NCBI GenBank assembly: GCA_018829445.1
Contig: JAHJTV010000073.1
Location: 124,001 to 188,000, forward strand
Direction of reading: 5' to 3'
Length of the DNA stretch: 64,000 nucleotides
Source of the DNA: a bacterium
GTDB taxonomy: Bacteria > SAR324 > XYD2-FULL-50-16
Program-made: the position numbers and the translations under genes
Part shown: positions 54,594 through 62,945 of the stretch, in pieces
How positions within the stretch are numbered: the stretch's first letter is position 1
Layout of the letters: the number at the start of each line of letters is the position of its first letter
The notes under the pieces: generated by a model
Database searches by the model: none
What the model was told of the DNA's origin: nothing
What the model saw: the letters and a program-made list of their open reading frames with translations, nothing else

Positions 54594-55376
54594 ATGGGAG
54601 GTATTAATTATATCGACCTCAGTATTGCAGTAGAGTCGGGGTTGCCCAGTGATCCGCCGAGTATGATCCCCTCAATCAATTATACCGATCATAAAGCGGG
54701 TGCTGAGCAGATGTTGGATTTTTTCCCGGGAATTAAAAAAGAACAATTGCCGGAGAGCCTGGGATGGTCGCTGGAGACAATTAATCTTACATCCCATTCA
54801 GGAACCCACCTGGATGCTCCATACCACTATCATCCTACCATGAGTAACGGCGAACGTGCCCTCACCATCGATGAAATCCCCCTGGAGTGGTGCTTCTGTG
54901 ACGGTGTTGTGCTTGATTTTAGCTCGAAAGCCGATGGAGAGAGAATCACCGCCGATGATGTTGACGCAGAATTGAAACGCATAAAATATCGGATAAAACC
55001 CCTGGATATAGTACTCGTCCATGTTGGGGCGGATAAATTCTGGGGGAAACCAGAATACCTGGTGAAGGGTGCCGGTATGACACGGGAATCAACACTGTAC
55101 TTACTGGAGCAAGGCGTAAAGGTCGTTGGTATTGACGCATGGTCGTGGGATCGCCCATTGCCCTTTTTAGCCAAAGAGTTTCAGAAAACCGGCGATCCTT
55201 CCGTAATATGGGAAGCCCATTTTGCCGGCATAGAAAAAGGATATTGTCATATGGAAAAGATGTGTAACCTTGACAAGATTCCTAAACAATTTGGATTTAA
55301 AATAGCATGCTTTCCAATCAAGATAAAAGCAGCTTCTGCCGGCTGGGTGCGACCTGTTGCTATTGTTGAGACCTGA
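54594..55376 (+). CDS. Cyclase/kynurenine-formamidase-like metal-dependent hydrolase
   Basis: The 260-residue protein has the metal-binding motif of the cyclase family, 'SHSGTHLDAPYHYHP' (HxGTHxDxPxH, about residues 64-78), plus 'VLDFSSK' and 'VVGIDAWSWDRPL' in the second half. Members hydrolyse amides, lactones or cyclic 1,3-dicarbonyl compounds, depending on the subgroup. It lies upstream of a TetR gene and a TRAP-lactonase-CoA-transferase-BKACE cluster on the same strand. I infer a ring- or amide-opening step in that pathway. It ends 366 bp before the TetR gene. Confidence 0.88.
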   Translation: MGGINYIDLSIAVESGLPSDPPSMIPSINYTDHKAGAEQMLDFFPGIKKEQLPESLGWSLETINLTSHSGTHLDAPYHYHPTMSNGERALTIDEIPLEWCFCDGVVLDFSSKADGERITADDVDAELKRIKYRIKPLDIVLVHVGADKFWGKPEYLVKGAGMTRESTLYLLEQGVKVVGIDAWSWDRPLPFLAKEFQKTGDPSVIWEAHFAGIEKGYCHMEKMCNLDKIPKQFGFKIACFPIKIKAASAGWVRPVAIVET

Positions 55377-55458
55377 TAACCTGAAATAAATTTTATTATC
55401 GGATGGAATTACACCGGCATTGGGTCATGACAAAAATCATTTTTTTTAATCTTTTCTC

Positions 55459-55478
55459 TTGACTGATCGATCAATCAA
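55459..55478. promoter_or_regulatory. TetR operator-like palindrome, copy 1
   Basis: TTGACTGATCGATCAATCAA is palindromic at 18 of 20 positions. A second copy with the same TTGACTG...GATCAATCAA frame occurs 178 bp downstream, both in front of the TetR gene at 55743. The TTGACT start could double as a -35 element, so bound repressor would block transcription. Confidence 0.65.
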
Positions 55479-55636
55479 GTTTAAGTTTTCTCTCATAAGA
55501 CAGAAGAGGAAACTCTGTTTTAAGGGATATTTTCCATTGCCAACAATCAAGGGTGGGAAGTATCTAAAGGCTACCAGGATCAGTCTGACGGTACTTTGTA
55601 TTGCTAGCGGAGAATGTAATAATTGATATACCAACC

Positions 55637-55656
55637 TTGACTGGTTGATCAATCAA
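55637..55656. promoter_or_regulatory. TetR operator-like palindrome, copy 2
   Basis: TTGACTGGTTGATCAATCAA matches copy 1 (55459-55478) at 17 of 20 positions. It lies 87 bp upstream of the TetR start codon, a suitable position for autoregulation. No further copies were found by eye in front of the TRAP, SMP-30 or CoA-transferase genes. Confidence 0.65.
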
Positions 55657-55742
55657 ACATTATTCAAATGCTTTTCAATGATCACCAGTAATGGCATTGG
55701 GAACCTTCAATCGATTTCACCCAAAAGAGACAAAGTCAAAGA

Positions 55743-56417
55743 ATGGCAGTAACAAGAGCAAAGGATTCAATACTTGATGCGGCGGAGCGTATTTTTGCAC
55801 AGCATGGTTATTCTGGAACGTCCATGAGACTTATTGCAGAGGAAGCTGGTGTAGCGCAGGCCCTTATTCATTATCATTGTAAGACAAAGGAGAATCTATT
55901 TGAATTGATTATTGAGAGGCGTTCTACAATAATCAATCGGATTCGGCGTCAGGAGTTGAAACAGTGTTTTGATGAAGCCAAAGGCGGCATCCCGACTTTG
56001 GAGGATGTTCTGCAAAGCTTTATTCGTCCAGCCATTGAGAGTGGTCGTTACAGTTGGGGACGCGAGTTCAGTCAGATTTTGGCCAAATTGGCCAACAGTG
56101 ACGATAATCGTTCTCGCGATCTGGTTCATAAGTATTACGATCCGATTGCACGGGAATACATCGAGGCTTTAAAGCGAGTATTGCCAGAGCTTCCGGAAGC
56201 TGAAGTCTACTGGGGATATCTGATAACAACCAGCGCTGTTGTTTCGTCAATGGCAAGGACGGGGCGGATTAATCGTCTATCTGCCGGAATGTTGGACGAA
56301 GACAGCAACGAACAAATGATTGTTCGGCTGATTCAATTTGCAGCAAATGGATTACGTGGGCTATCCGCACTGGCGGGACTGAATGTTGAGAGCCAGAAAA
56401 CAGTTTCACCTTTATGA
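55743..56417 (+). CDS. TetR/AcrR-family regulator
   Basis: The 224-residue protein has the TetR N-terminal HTH ('KDSILDAAERIFAQHGYSGT', 'SMRLIAEEAGVAQALIHYHC', about residues 7-52) and an all-helical ligand domain whose C-terminal part ('WGYLITTSAVVSSMARTGRI') resembles the TetR_C_24/CerR-like class. It lies between the cyclase gene and the TRAP transporter genes and is preceded by two matching 20-bp palindromes. It probably represses the surrounding catabolic cluster and responds to the imported acid or its CoA derivative. Confidence 0.92.
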   Translation: MAVTRAKDSILDAAERIFAQHGYSGTSMRLIAEEAGVAQALIHYHCKTKENLFELIIERRSTIINRIRRQELKQCFDEAKGGIPTLEDVLQSFIRPAIESGRYSWGREFSQILAKLANSDDNRSRDLVHKYYDPIAREYIEALKRVLPELPEAEVYWGYLITTSAVVSSMARTGRINRLSAGMLDEDSNEQMIVRLIQFAANGLRGLSALAGLNVESQKTVSPL

Positions 56418-56560
56418 ACCTGCGGGGATGTTCTGTTATCAGTTTTGGGGATTGGGTCATCCATTTTAAAATTGGAGGTGTTTAAAAATAGTCTACATTT
56501 TAATCAGGGCACTGGTAATTACGCCGTTATCTAATCAAACCAAAGAGAATTGGAATGGTA

Positions 56561-56595
56561 GGAATAGGGATTTAGATTCCCATTCCTTGTTTTTA
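56561..56595 (+). terminator. Hairpin with T-tract after tetR
   Basis: GGAATAGGGA (56561-56570) pairs with TTCCCATTCC (56577-56586), apart from one mismatch and one wobble, and is followed by TTGTTTTTA. It lies about 145 bp after the tetR stop and before the TRAP receptor gene, a likely intrinsic terminator. Confidence 0.5.
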
Positions 56596-56662
56596 TGGAT
56601 GAAGGGGTGAGAATGGAGATTTTTTTTGCATGTTCCATGGAATCAATTACAGAGGGGTAATT

Positions 56663-57736
56663 ATGAAAACAATTCAATGGTTTCTTTCAATAACGGTTAT
56701 TGCCGCAATTATGTTTGCGGCGTCTGTATCGACGGTTGCTGCAAAAACACATAAAATTACGGTGGTTGCCGGGCACCCTCCGATCTTTTTATGGGTGACT
56801 TTGACACGTGATTTTTTTATACCTGAAGTTGATAAACGTTTGGAGGAAGCAGGTAGTGAAGACAAGATTGTCTGGAACCAGGCTTATGGTGGCACGATTG
56901 CAAAAATTGGTGGTGCGCTGGAAGCGATTGAATCCGGAGTGGCGGACATGGGGTTTGTTGGAACCCTGTTTGAAGCGCCTAAAATGCCGCTTCATAACGT
57001 CAGTTACATGACACCATTTGGCACCAGTGATATTTTTAAGGTTGTGGATACCGTATCTGAACTGCAAACCAAAATTCCAGCGTTTCGCCAGGAGTGGGAA
57101 AAGTATAACCAGGTATTCCTTGGTGGCACCGGGTTGGATACCTATGGGATTCTGACCAACTTTCCGGCGAAGACTGTCGATGACATTAAAGGACATAAGA
57201 TTGCAGCTCCCGGTCCTTCAGCTAACTGGGTTAAGGGAACTGGCGCTGTTGCTGTGGCAGGTGATCTAACTACTTATTATAATTCTATTAAAACAGGCGT
57301 ATATGACGGAACCTTAACGTTTATGACGGCTGCATCTGCTCTTAAGCTTCATGAAGTTGCCCCTTATGTACTGATTGTTAATTTTGGTGCTCAGTTTGCG
57401 GGTGGATTAAGCATCAATAAGGATGTATTCGACTCTCTTTCACCGGAAGCCCAGAAGATCTTTAAAGAAGTAGGACGTGAATGGGAAGTCAAACTGGCTG
57501 AAGCACAAACCGAACGTTTGAATCAATCTCTGGCTACAATGGAGAAGAACGGCGCCACTATCACCTATCTTTCCGAGCAGGAGAGAAAACGATGGGCGGA
57601 TATGTTGCCGAATGTTCCCATGGATTGGGCTCAAGCCATGGAGAAAAAAAGGTTACCAGGTACCTTGACTGTCAAGGCTTATCTTGATGGATTACGCGCT
57701 CGCAACACTCAATTACCACGTGATTGGGACCGATAA
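56663..57736 (+). CDS. TRAP transporter solute-binding protein (DctP family)
   Basis: I set the start at the ATG at 56663, preceded by 'gaggggt', rather than at 56630. The 357-residue protein has a signal peptide (MKTIQWFLSITVIAAIMFAA, cleavage near 'VAAKTH') and DctP landmarks: 'IVWNQAYGGTIAKIGGALEA', 'MGFVGTLFE', 'IKGHKIAAPGPSANWVKGTG' and 'YNSIKTGVYDGTLT'. The conserved Arg expected for carboxylate binding is not obvious in its usual place. It delivers an organic acid to the DctQM permease. A hairpin separates it from dctQ. Confidence 0.92.
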   Translation: MKTIQWFLSITVIAAIMFAASVSTVAAKTHKITVVAGHPPIFLWVTLTRDFFIPEVDKRLEEAGSEDKIVWNQAYGGTIAKIGGALEAIESGVADMGFVGTLFEAPKMPLHNVSYMTPFGTSDIFKVVDTVSELQTKIPAFRQEWEKYNQVFLGGTGLDTYGILTNFPAKTVDDIKGHKIAAPGPSANWVKGTGAVAVAGDLTTYYNSIKTGVYDGTLTFMTAASALKLHEVAPYVLIVNFGAQFAGGLSINKDVFDSLSPEAQKIFKEVGREWEVKLAEAQTERLNQSLATMEKNGATITYLSEQERKRWADMLPNVPMDWAQAMEKKRLPGTLTVKAYLDGLRARNTQLPRDWDR

Positions 57737-57747
57737 TCACCTAAAAA

Positions 57748-57768
57748 AGCCCCTACATTGTAGGGGCT
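57748..57768 (+). terminator. Intra-operon hairpin between TRAP receptor and permease genes
   Basis: AGCCCCTAC (57748-57756) and GTAGGGGCT (57760-57768) form a perfect 9-bp stem with a three-base loop, 12 bp after the receptor stop. The following 'ctgcgtttctt' is only weakly T-rich, so partial termination or mRNA stabilisation giving excess receptor is likely. Confidence 0.7.
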
Positions 57769-57815
57769 CTGCGTTTCTTGTCACGCTCAATCAACCTCTT
57801 CCGGATAAACGAAAG

Positions 57816-58361
57816 ATGGCGGAAAAAAAGCAATTTAATTTTGATATTGTCACCTCGACAATGAACAGTATTGGAACGGCCTGGGTGTTTGTCCTCCTGA
57901 TTATTATCAATCTGGATATATTTAGCCGCTTTCTCTTTAATCGTCCCATTCGTGGGGTTCCGGAGATCGTATCGCTTTCAATTGTAGCTCTGGTATTTAT
58001 GCAGATTGCGCATACGCTTAAAGTTGGGCGTCTGACACGTTCGGAAACCTTGCTGAATCTCATTCGACGAAAATACCCTCAGGCGGCAAAGGTTCTGCAG
58101 GGAATTTTTCATCTGGTTGGGGCCGGGCTGTTTGCTATAATCTTGCAGGGAAGTTATTCCATGTTTATAAAAGCCTGGAGAATTGACGAGTATATCGGAG
58201 CGGAAGGCGATTTTATGGCTCCGGTTTGGCCGGTAAAACTGATTATCTTAGTTGGTAGTGCCGTTGCTATTATACAGTTTTTGCTGCTCTCCATAACGGA
58301 TTTTAGCCAATTGGCAGAGTCTGCAGAATCTCTAACTGGAGATGAAGGAGGTAGCACCTGA
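57816..58361 (+). CDS. TRAP transporter small permease subunit (DctQ)
   Basis: Starting at the ATG at 57816 (181 residues), preceded by 'aaag', avoids overlapping the receptor gene and the hairpin. The protein has four helices: 'SIGTAWVFVLLIIINLDIFS', a second around 'VSLSIVALVFMQIAHTLKVG', a third in 'LVGAGLFAIILQGSYSMFIK' and a last in 'LIILVGSAVAIIQFLLLSIT'. The motif 'LFNRPIRGVPEIVSLSI' is typical of DctQ. Its TGA overlaps the ATG of dctM by one base (TGATG). Confidence 0.92.
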   Translation: MAEKKQFNFDIVTSTMNSIGTAWVFVLLIIINLDIFSRFLFNRPIRGVPEIVSLSIVALVFMQIAHTLKVGRLTRSETLLNLIRRKYPQAAKVLQGIFHLVGAGLFAIILQGSYSMFIKAWRIDEYIGAEGDFMAPVWPVKLIILVGSAVAIIQFLLLSITDFSQLAESAESLTGDEGGST

Positions 58362-59692
58362 TGGAGTTTCTATTTACTGATTTTCAAATCGGGATCTTTT
58401 CGATCTTTTCCATTCTGATCCTGATATATAGTGGAATGCACGTCGCCATAGCTCTCAGTTTGACATCCTTCATTGGCGTTTTGATGATACGGGGTGATTG
58501 GACCATTGCTACCAAGATGCTGTCATTAGCGGCGGCAGACAGTATTTCCAAGTATATCTTCGGTGTGGTACCTCTTTTTGTGCTGATGGGACTTTTGATC
58601 TCAGTCTCTGATATCGGCAAAGATATGTTTGATGTGGCCAATCGAATCTTTAAACGCATCCGTGGTGGACTGGGCGTGGCAACAGTAGTTGCAAACGCCA
58701 TATTTGCTGCAGTAACCGGGATTTCGATAGCCTCAGCAGCGGTTTTTACTAAGGTTGCTGTTCCGGAAATGATTCGTCTGGGATATACCCCCCGGTTTGC
58801 TGTTGGAGTGGTTACAGGTTCCTCAGTATTAGGGATGTTGATTCCGCCAAGTTTACTTCTCATTCTCTTTGGTGTTTTGACGGAAACCTCCATAGGTGAT
58901 CTGTTCACGGCAGGAATTCTTCCCGGATTGCTTCTGTCGAGCTGTTTTATCGCTTATATTGTTTTTATGGCGTATCGTTTTCCTAACCAGGTCATGGTAA
59001 AACAATCGGCCCGCATGGCAGTGCCCGAAGTTGAAATGGGAATCCTGACTGCCTTCTGGAAGTTGGTACCCATTGCTTCTCTGATCTTTCTTGTGTTGGG
59101 GGGAGTCTATGCCGGCTGGTTCACTCCGACAGAGTCGGGGGCAGTTGGAGCATTGGGAGCTCTTCTGATTGCCACTGGGAAACGGCAGATGAACCGCTCA
59201 AAGCTTTGGCAGGTACTCACGGAAACAGGGCATGTTACGGTTTCAGTTCTTTTTTTGATTATCTCTGCCAATATGTATGGAAGGATGCTGGCACTATCGG
59301 GAGTGACCCAGTTTCTGGGGACCTGGATCGGAGAATCAGGATTGGGAATGTATCCGTTACTGCTCATTTACATTATTGTCGTGCTGCTAATGGGGACAAT
59401 TCTCGATTCCAGTTCCATTCTGATGATTATTGTACCGCTGGTCTATCCTGTTATGACGGCAATGAATTTTGATCTGGTCTGGTTTGGTATTGTGACGGTG
59501 ATTGCAGTGGAAGTCGGTCTACTGACCCCTCCTCTAGGAATTGCTGCCTATGTCGTCAAATCTACTCTGGATGACCAGCGAATCGGGCTAAATGACGTAT
59601 TCAGGGGAGCGTTTCCTTTTGTCTGCATTATGGTAGCGGTTTTGGCTTTGATTGTGTTTTTTCCCCAGATTAGTTTGGTATTGATTCGATAG
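58361..59692 (+). CDS. TRAP transporter large permease subunit (DctM)
   Basis: The 443-residue inner-membrane protein has about twelve helices and DctM landmarks: 'YIFGVVPLFVLMGLLISVSD', 'TGISIASAAVFTKVAVPEMI', 'GVVTGSSVLGMLIPPSLLLI', 'YAGWFTPTESGAVGALGALL' and 'LLTPPLGIAAYVVKS'. It uses the sodium gradient to import the substrate delivered by the DctP protein. A strong 'ggaggt' site precedes its ATG inside the end of dctQ. An imperfect inverted repeat (ATCCGGA at 59705, TCCGGAT at 59759) follows it. Confidence 0.94.
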   Translation: MEFLFTDFQIGIFSIFSILILIYSGMHVAIALSLTSFIGVLMIRGDWTIATKMLSLAAADSISKYIFGVVPLFVLMGLLISVSDIGKDMFDVANRIFKRIRGGLGVATVVANAIFAAVTGISIASAAVFTKVAVPEMIRLGYTPRFAVGVVTGSSVLGMLIPPSLLLILFGVLTETSIGDLFTAGILPGLLLSSCFIAYIVFMAYRFPNQVMVKQSARMAVPEVEMGILTAFWKLVPIASLIFLVLGGVYAGWFTPTESGAVGALGALLIATGKRQMNRSKLWQVLTETGHVTVSVLFLIISANMYGRMLALSGVTQFLGTWIGESGLGMYPLLLIYIIVVLLMGTILDSSSILMIIVPLVYPVMTAMNFDLVWFGIVTVIAVEVGLLTPPLGIAAYVVKSTLDDQRIGLNDVFRGAFPFVCIMVAVLALIVFFPQISLVLIR

Positions 59693-59927
59693 TCAATACT
59701 CATGATCCGGAAGGGTAAGTACTACAATAAAACAGAGACAGCACCTGTTTATATCCCCTCCGGATAATGCGAATGCTGACTGAATGAATGCAATGAGATA
59801 TCAGTTCCCGGCGGTGTAGCTGAAGTAGTTGGGTATGATACGACTGCTTTGTGAAGGATACATTGCATCATAAACAGAGTGTGTACGAGATATTAAGAAC
59901 AATAAACAGGTTATTAAAGGAGTAAGC

Positions 59928-60941
59928 ATGGCAATTAATCCTCTTGACGGGTTTGAGGTCAATAAGGCGGATATCAGGTATATCGGAAAAGACTTACAAC
60001 GTCCGGAATGCATACTGGCAGAACCGAATGGTGCTCTCTGGTCGGCTGATGCCAGGGGAGGAGTTGTTCGTATTGACGTTGATGGTAGTCAGCGCGTTAT
60101 TACCCAATCTTATCAGAAAACCTTTCAAACATCCACAGATGCGGCTGCCCGATTTACCGAAGGTACTTTGCCCAACGGACTTGCCTTTGCAGCAAATGGT
60201 GACATCCTTATTTCAAATTTCGGAACCGACTGCCTTGAGGTCATGACACGCGAAGGGCAAACACGGGTATTGATTGACTCCATTGATGGGGAACCCATTG
60301 GTAAAGTCAATTTTGTGTTGCGCGATTCAAAAGACCGGATCTGGCTCACTGTTTCCACGAAGATTAAGAATTGGATGAGTGCCATCAGCCCCAATATTGT
60401 CGATGGATATGTTGCCATGGTAGATGATAAGGGGATACGCATTGTCGCCGACGGATTTCATTTTACCAATGAAATCCGATTTGATGAAAAAGAGGAATGG
60501 CTTTATGTTGTTGAGACTTGCGGTAAGTGTATCAGTCGATTACGAGTGAAGGATGATGGTTCACTCACTGACAGGGAGATCTATGGCCCGTCTGATACCG
60601 GAGCCTTTATTGACGGTATTGCTTTTGACAGTTTTGGGAATCTCTGGGGAACTCATGTTATGACCGACCGTATCTTTTCCATAACACCGGAAGGTGATAT
60701 GAAAATCCTACTGGACGACAGTGATCCCGAATCCAGGTCCGCATTGATGAAGGCTTTTGAAGAGGACAGGATAACCCCTGATTTGATGCTGGCCTGCGGA
60801 GGAGAGATTGCCCCGTGGTTTGCCAGTGTCACTTTTGGAGGAAAGGATTTGAAAACAGTGTATATAGGAAGTTTGAGAGGTGATCGTATTCCCTATTTTC
60901 AATCTCCTGTAGCTGGCCTTCCTATGGTACACTGGAAATAG
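59928..60941 (+). CDS. SMP-30/gluconolactonase-type beta-propeller hydrolase
   Basis: The 337-residue protein follows the SMP-30/LRE pattern: 'ECILAEPNGALWSADARGGV' with the metal-binding Glu and Asp, 'LPNGLAFAANGDILISNFGT', 'NEIRFDEKEEWLYVVETCG' and 'FIDGIAFDSFGNLWGTHVMT'. These are repeated propeller blades carrying the calcium/zinc ligands. Members hydrolyse sugar or other lactones. There is no signal peptide, so it acts in the cytoplasm. A good 'aaaggag' precedes the ATG. It sits between the TRAP importer and the CoA-transferase genes, so a lactone intermediate is likely. Confidence 0.92.
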   Translation: MAINPLDGFEVNKADIRYIGKDLQRPECILAEPNGALWSADARGGVVRIDVDGSQRVITQSYQKTFQTSTDAAARFTEGTLPNGLAFAANGDILISNFGTDCLEVMTREGQTRVLIDSIDGEPIGKVNFVLRDSKDRIWLTVSTKIKNWMSAISPNIVDGYVAMVDDKGIRIVADGFHFTNEIRFDEKEEWLYVVETCGKCISRLRVKDDGSLTDREIYGPSDTGAFIDGIAFDSFGNLWGTHVMTDRIFSITPEGDMKILLDDSDPESRSALMKAFEEDRITPDLMLACGGEIAPWFASVTFGGKDLKTVYIGSLRGDRIPYFQSPVAGLPMVHWK

Positions 60942-61081
60942 CCGATTTTTAGAGCCAGAATCTGTAAGGTCGCTAAAACAAACTGGTATCAATTATGCGT
61001 GGTTCTCCTTACTGGAAGGTTTTAGGGCTAAGTCCCATATTGTAGCACTACGATCCATAACCAATTTAACGGAGTTAGCTA

Positions 61082-62074
61082 GTGGAAGCTATTGATCGAG
61101 GCCAGGGTGTCTTATTTACAAATCCCGATCCGGATGACGCTCGGGCGTTTTTCAGAGGAAAAAGCCGCAAGATGGTCAACAAAGTTATGACCCTGAAAAA
61201 TGCGGTTGAAAAGTATGTCCATGATGGCGATTACCTGGGCATTGGCGGTTTTGGTGCCAATCGCACACCGATAGCGGCTTGCCATGAAATTGTAAGACAA
61301 GGGAAGAAAAAAATGGGGTTTGCCGGGCATACAGCTACTCATGACATGCAGATTTTAAGTGCAGGCGAGGTATATGATCGTCTGGACGCTGCTTATGTCG
61401 TAGGTCTGGAGGCCAGGGGGCTTTCCGCCTGTTCTCGCCGCTATCTGCAGAGCGGTAAAGTTAAAGTAACAGAATGGACCAATTATGCTTTGACCGTAAG
61501 ACTGAAGGCCGCTGCCATGGGGGTTTCTTTCCTTCCTGCTCGAAATATCATGGGGACTGACACCTTTAAATACGGTGCCGGGATTCTGGCCAACTGTCCT
61601 TTTACCGGGAAGAAAATGGTGCTGCTACCGGCACTTTATGTTGATATAGGAATTATCCATGTTCATGAAGCTGATATCTACGGTAATTGCCGGTTCAAAG
61701 GCATTGCAGTTTCTGATCTTGATCTGGCACCGGCCTGCAAACGATTGATTATTACTACTGAAAGACTGATTCACAACGATGAGATTCGCAGGGATCCTTC
61801 ATCCACAAAAATTCCCTATTATATGGTTGATGCCGTTTGTGAAGTTCCATACGGTGCTTTTCCCGGAACAATGCCTTATGAATACTTCTCCGATGAAGAC
61901 CATTTACGGAAGTGGTTAACTGTGGAAAAAGATCCGAAGATATTTTCGGAATTTCTGCAGCATAATTTATTTGATTGTACTGATCATGAAGATTATATCA
62001 ATCGCAACGGCGGTTTGAAAAGAATGCAGGAACTCAGATCTAAGGAATTGCTAATACCCAAGGAGGACTCATAA
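61082..62074 (+). CDS. CoA-transferase subunit A (GctA/IpdA-like)
   Basis: The 330-residue protein starts with GTG. It has the family I CoA-transferase alpha-subunit beginning 'MTLKNAVEKYVHDGDYLGIG' and 'GFGANRTPIAACHEIVRQGK' (about residues 34-75), and 'TVRLKAAAMGVSFLPARNIM' and 'VDIGIIHVHEADIYGNCRF' later. It is long for an alpha subunit, in the size range of glutaconate CoA-transferase A and IpdA, a CoA-thioester ring hydrolase. The next gene encodes the partner and overlaps by one base. Whether it transfers CoA or hydrolyses a ring is not decidable here. Confidence 0.9.
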   Translation: MEAIDRGQGVLFTNPDPDDARAFFRGKSRKMVNKVMTLKNAVEKYVHDGDYLGIGGFGANRTPIAACHEIVRQGKKKMGFAGHTATHDMQILSAGEVYDRLDAAYVVGLEARGLSACSRRYLQSGKVKVTEWTNYALTVRLKAAAMGVSFLPARNIMGTDTFKYGAGILANCPFTGKKMVLLPALYVDIGIIHVHEADIYGNCRFKGIAVSDLDLAPACKRLIITTERLIHNDEIRRDPSSTKIPYYMVDAVCEVPYGAFPGTMPYEYFSDEDHLRKWLTVEKDPKIFSEFLQHNLFDCTDHEDYINRNGGLKRMQELRSKELLIPKEDS

Positions 62075-62841
62075 TGACCGATTACAATGATATGGAACTT
62101 ATGATTTCCGTCGCTGCCAGAGAGCTTGAGGACGGAGCAACTGTTGGTGTTGGTACCGGTGCACCTTGCGCAGCAGCCATGCTGGCGCAGAAGACCGCAT
62201 CGCCAAACCTGGTTATCCTGTTTGAAGCAGGTGGATTGGGTCCTCAACTGCCGGAAATGCCTATTTCAGTAGGTGATTCCCGTACCTTCTATAAGGCTTC
62301 CATGGCTGGAAGCATGGGCGATGCCATGGAGGCATGTTCACGAGGGTTTGTGGATTATACATTTTTAGGGGGAGCCCAGATTGACATGTTCGGAAACCTG
62401 AATTCAACGATAATCGGAGATCATGATCGCCCCAAGGTCAGATTTCCCGGAAGCGGCGGTGCTAACGATTTTGCCTCCTTCTGCTGGCGAATGATGGTGA
62501 TGACCCCCCAGGACAGTCAACGGTTTGTGGAAAAACTGGATTTTTTGACCACACCCGGATGGTTGGAAGGCGGCGATTCCAGGGAGAAGAGCGGACTACC
62601 ATTGGGTGCCGGCCCATATAAAATCATAACCAATATGGCGGTGATGGATTTTGAACCGGAGTCAAAACGAATGCGAGTCATATCCATTAACCCGGGCTGT
62701 ACATTTACACAAGTGCAGGATAATTGCGGGTTTGAGTTGCTAAAGGCACCGAAGATAAAAGAAACCAAACCGCCAACGGAAGAGGAGCTTCGTGTATTGA
62801 GGGAAGAGGTCGACCCTTATCGCTATGTTATCGGACGATAA
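62074..62841 (+). CDS. CoA-transferase subunit B (GctB/IpdB-like)
   Basis: The 255-residue partner subunit has 'VAARELEDGATVGVGTGAPC' at the start, 'LVILFEAGGLGPQLPEMPIS' with a candidate active-site Glu, 'YTFLGGAQIDMFGNLNSTII' and 'VRFPGSGGANDFASFCWRMM', all typical of the GctB/IpdB branch. The C-terminus keeps 'VISINPGCTFTQVQDNCGFE'. Its ATG overlaps the TAA of subunit A (TAATG), so equal amounts are made. A BKACE gene follows 104 bp later, which suggests that a CoA thioester links the two steps. Confidence 0.9.
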   Translation: MTDYNDMELMISVAARELEDGATVGVGTGAPCAAAMLAQKTASPNLVILFEAGGLGPQLPEMPISVGDSRTFYKASMAGSMGDAMEACSRGFVDYTFLGGAQIDMFGNLNSTIIGDHDRPKVRFPGSGGANDFASFCWRMMVMTPQDSQRFVEKLDFLTTPGWLEGGDSREKSGLPLGAGPYKIITNMAVMDFEPESKRMRVISINPGCTFTQVQDNCGFELLKAPKIKETKPPTEEELRVLREEVDPYRYVIGR

Positions 62842-62945
62842 AGCTGTATTTGTAATGGTGATAGGACTATCAGAAAAGAATACGGGCACACTTTCAGAAA
62901 AAATTGAATTATTATCATTGAGCAAAACTCGATAGGAGAAAAACA

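Noticed and set aside
57684..57815. Extended DctQ start overlapping the TRAP receptor gene
   Set aside because: The extra 44 residues cross the receptor stop and the hairpin and do not resemble DctQ; the ATG at 57816 fits the family.
58384..58908. 174-codon open frame antisense to dctM
   Set aside because: It is the mirror frame of a strongly conserved gene, its product is a low-complexity run of Ile, Thr and Pro, and no ribosome binding site precedes it.
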